Source of the DNA: Burkholderia latens | Lineage (GTDB): Bacteria > Pseudomonadota > Gammaproteobacteria > Burkholderiales > Burkholderiaceae | DNA length: 64,000 bases | NCBI RefSeq assembly: GCF_902499045.1 | Contig: NZ_CABVPL010000003.1 | Location: forward strand, 1-64,000 | Direction of reading: 5' to 3' | Shown here: piece after piece, positions 62,386 to 64,000 of the stretch | How the letters are laid out: each line of letters begins with the position of its first letter | Position numbering within the stretch: position 1 is the first letter of the stretch | Notes under the pieces: generated by a model | What the model saw: the letters and a program-made list of their open reading frames with translations, nothing else | The model's database searches: none | Told to the model about the DNA's origin: nothing | Translations under genes and position numbers: made by a program

Positions 62386-62412
62386 GCGCCGCGTCGCAGG
62401 CCGACGCGGCGC
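62386..62412 (+). promoter_or_regulatory. Perfect 11-bp hairpin in the bceT leader
   Basis: GCGCCGCGTCG-CAGGC-CGACGCGGCGC ends 24 bases before the bceT ATG. There is no T-run, so it may end the small-ORF transcript with Rho or shape translation of bceT. The gap 62208-62385 before it is AT-rich and gene-free. Confidence 0.5.
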
Positions 62413-62436
62413 AGTCAACGCAATCAGGATGCGAAC

Positions 62437-63324
62437 ATGTTGAAAGTCACCAAGGCCGTGTTCCCCGTTGCCGGTCTCGGCACGCGGTTCCTCCCGGCAA
62501 CGAAGGCGAGCCCGAAGGAAATGCTGCCCGTTGTCGACAAGCCACTGATCCAGTACGCGGTCGAGGAAGCGATCAACGCCGGTATCACCGAGATGATCTT
62601 CGTGACGGGGCGCAGCAAGCGCGCGATCGAGGATCACTTCGACAAGTCGTACGAGATCGAGGCCGAACTCGAGGCGCGCGGCAAGGAAAAGCTGCTCGAG
62701 CTCGTACGCGGCATCAAGCCGAGCCACGTGAACTGCTTCTACGTGCGCCAGCCGGAAGCGCTCGGTCTCGGCCATGCGGTGCTGTGCGCGGAAAAGCTCG
62801 TGCACGGCGAGCCGTTCGCGGTGATTCTCGCCGACGACCTGCTGCACGGCGAACAGCCGGTGCTCAAGCAGCTCGTCGACGTGTTCGACCACTATCACAG
62901 CTCGGTGATCGGGGTCGAGACGATCGCGCGCGAGGACAGCCGTTCGTACGGCGTCGTCGAAGGCCGCGAATGGGAAGAGGACATCATCAAGCTGTCGGGC
63001 ATCATCGAGAAGCCGGCGCCGGAAGACGCGCCGTCGAACCTTGGCGTGGTCGGCCGCTACGTGTTCATGCCGACGATCTTCGATCACCTGCGCCGGCTCA
63101 AGCCGGGCGCGGGCGGCGAGCTGCAGCTGACCGACGCCGTGCAGTCGCTGCTCGCGAACGAACAGGTGCTCGCGTACCGCTACTACGGCACGCGGTTCGA
63201 TTGCGGCAGCAAGATCGGTTATCTGAAGGCGACCGTCGAGCTCGCGCTCCAGCATCCGGAAGTGAGCCGCGAATTCGAGGCGTACCTGCGTACCTGCCTG
63301 CCCGCGCTGGCTGCTGTCGCATAA
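62437..63324 (+). CDS. bceT: UTP-glucose-1-phosphate uridylyltransferase
   Basis: 295-residue enzyme making UDP-glucose (galU-type), precursor of glucose, galactose and glucuronic acid in cepacian. The nucleotidyltransferase start [17 protein letters not shown], then [20 protein letters not shown] (two parts), and the later [20 protein letters not shown] are typical. Length matches bacterial GalU. AGGA lies about 9 bases before the ATG. A clear terminator follows. Confidence 0.95.
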   Translation: MLKVTKAVFPVAGLGTRFLPATKASPKEMLPVVDKPLIQYAVEEAINAGITEMIFVTGRSKRAIEDHFDKSYEIEAELEARGKEKLLELVRGIKPSHVNCFYVRQPEALGLGHAVLCAEKLVHGEPFAVILADDLLHGEQPVLKQLVDVFDHYHSSVIGVETIAREDSRSYGVVEGREWEEDIIKLSGIIEKPAPEDAPSNLGVVGRYVFMPTIFDHLRRLKPGAGGELQLTDAVQSLLANEQVLAYRYYGTRFDCGSKIGYLKATVELALQHPEVSREFEAYLRTCLPALAAVA

Positions 63325-63368
63325 GCAGCCGCGCTGCTTCGCTGTTTCAGGTGGTGGTTGTTCCGTTG

Positions 63369-63400
63369 GCCCCGGCCGCTTCGTGCGCCGGGGCTTTTTT
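63369..63400 (+). terminator. Intrinsic terminator of bceT
   Basis: GCCCCGGC (63369-63376) pairs with GCCGGGGC (63387-63394), followed by six T's. Confidence 0.92.
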
Positions 63401-63790
63401 GCGTGTGGACGCAATGTGCGGCGGCGACGCCTGCGTGGAAGGCGAACGGCTGCGCCGATGCGCGGCGGCCGAGGCAGCGCACCGGATCGGGCCGAACGAC
63501 GGCGTTCGTGGCGATCCTGGTGCATCGTGCTCGACCGCGAATCGGATTCGGCGCGTGACGGGCCGCGTATCGGACGCCGTGATGCTGAAACCGGTGCCGA
63601 CGCGTTCGTCGCGCGCGACGTGACGAATCATCGCGCGGCGTGATGGCGCCGGTTCCGGCTCGCACGATGTCGAATCGGAGCGAGTCTCGACGTCGCCCGA
63701 TCAGCAGGCGCCGCGCCGGTTCGGCAATCCGCATCGCCGGCGTGCCGCACGTATAGCGCGCCGTCGCGCGCGTGCCGTTGCCGTCTTCGG
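63401..63790. other. Gap between bceT terminator and bceU
   Basis: About 390 bases without a convincing gene or repeat. Overlapping short frames are Arg/Ala-rich without ribosome binding sites. Confidence 0.5.
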
Positions 63791-64000
63791 TCAACGCGGC
63801 GACGTGCTCGGCCGCGTGACGAAGTACCGCGCGAGCATCGCGGCGATCGGCTTCTTGAAGTCGAGCAGACGCTTTTCCAGAAAGCGCCACGACAGGTGGG
63901 CCAGCAGCACGGCGAGCGCGAACTGCAGCAGTTCGGGCAGCGCCGCGCGGACGAGTTCCGGCATCGGCACGTGCGCGAACAGCGCGGGCATTTCGCCGAA
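63791..64000 (-). CDS. bceU: Membrane acyltransferase, C-terminal part only (cut by window edge)
   Basis: The 69 visible C-terminal residues include one hydrophobic helix (LPELLQFALAVLLAHLSW) followed by the typical end of Acyltransferase-3 proteins, WRFLEKRLLDFKKP, then a short tail. The frame remains open to the right edge, so the start lies outside. Position after galU matches bceU, the third acyltransferase of bce-II. Confidence 0.78.
   Translation of the reverse strand, partial: FGEMPALFAHVPMPELVRAALPELLQFALAVLLAHLSWRFLEKRLLDFKKPIAAMLARYFVTRPSTSPR

Overview
The window is a GC-rich segment (roughly two-thirds GC, with strong G/C third-position bias) from a Burkholderia, most likely a Burkholderia cepacia complex species. 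The evidence is the lipase-specific foldase at the left edge, housekeeping TCA, leucine and tryptophan genes of the kind this group carries on its second chromosome, and a right-hand cluster whose nine genes match, in kind and order, the bce-II (cepacian exopolysaccharide) locus bceM to bceU. No rRNA, tRNA, CRISPR array, insertion sequence or prophage is visible. The segment looks like stable chromosome with a few decayed or accessory pieces.

Left part (1-12.6 kb): the end of a lipase foldase gene; a MocR-type regulator divergent from a four-gene polyamine-type ABC importer (ATPase, binding protein, two permeases); a DHA2-type MFS exporter converging on a secreted sedolisin protease; and an arsR-SRPBCC-DUF1801 operon joined by ATGA overlaps with a likely autoregulatory operator.

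Central metabolism (12.6-26.1 kb): acnA, a PrpD-family gene, a small secreted protein, a CitE-like lyase and mdh all read leftward. A HutC-type GntR regulator diverges from mdh across a 16-bp perfect palindrome, and sdhCDAB-sdhE and gltA read rightward. Together they encode aconitase, succinate dehydrogenase with its flavinylation factor, malate dehydrogenase and citrate synthase. Next comes an accessory stretch (26.1-31.5 kb): AraC regulator, VOC protein, DUF1479 protein, dimethylargininase, an Lrp/AsnC regulator, a decayed amine-oxidase tail and a GST.

Amino-acid and housekeeping block (31.7-50.5 kb): leuC-entericidin-leuD-leuB, asd, fimV, truA, trpF, trpB, an orphan DNA adenine methyltransferase, trpA, accD, folC, a SPOR protein, cvpA, purF and metZ. 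Two RNA-level control elements stand out. One is a 39-codon Thr/Ile/Lys-rich leader ORF with mutually exclusive hairpins in front of asd, not a regulator I know for this group. The other is a SAM-II-like pseudoknot followed by a terminator in front of metZ.

Exopolysaccharide block (50.5-64 kb): bceM and bceN (GDP-D-rhamnose synthesis), bceO, bceS and the end of bceU (acyltransferases), bceP (large secreted propeller-like protein), bceQ (flippase), bceR (fusion of two glycosyltransferases) and bceT (UDP-glucose pyrophosphorylase), separated by unusually AT-rich gaps, one of which holds a 47-residue membrane-protein gene.
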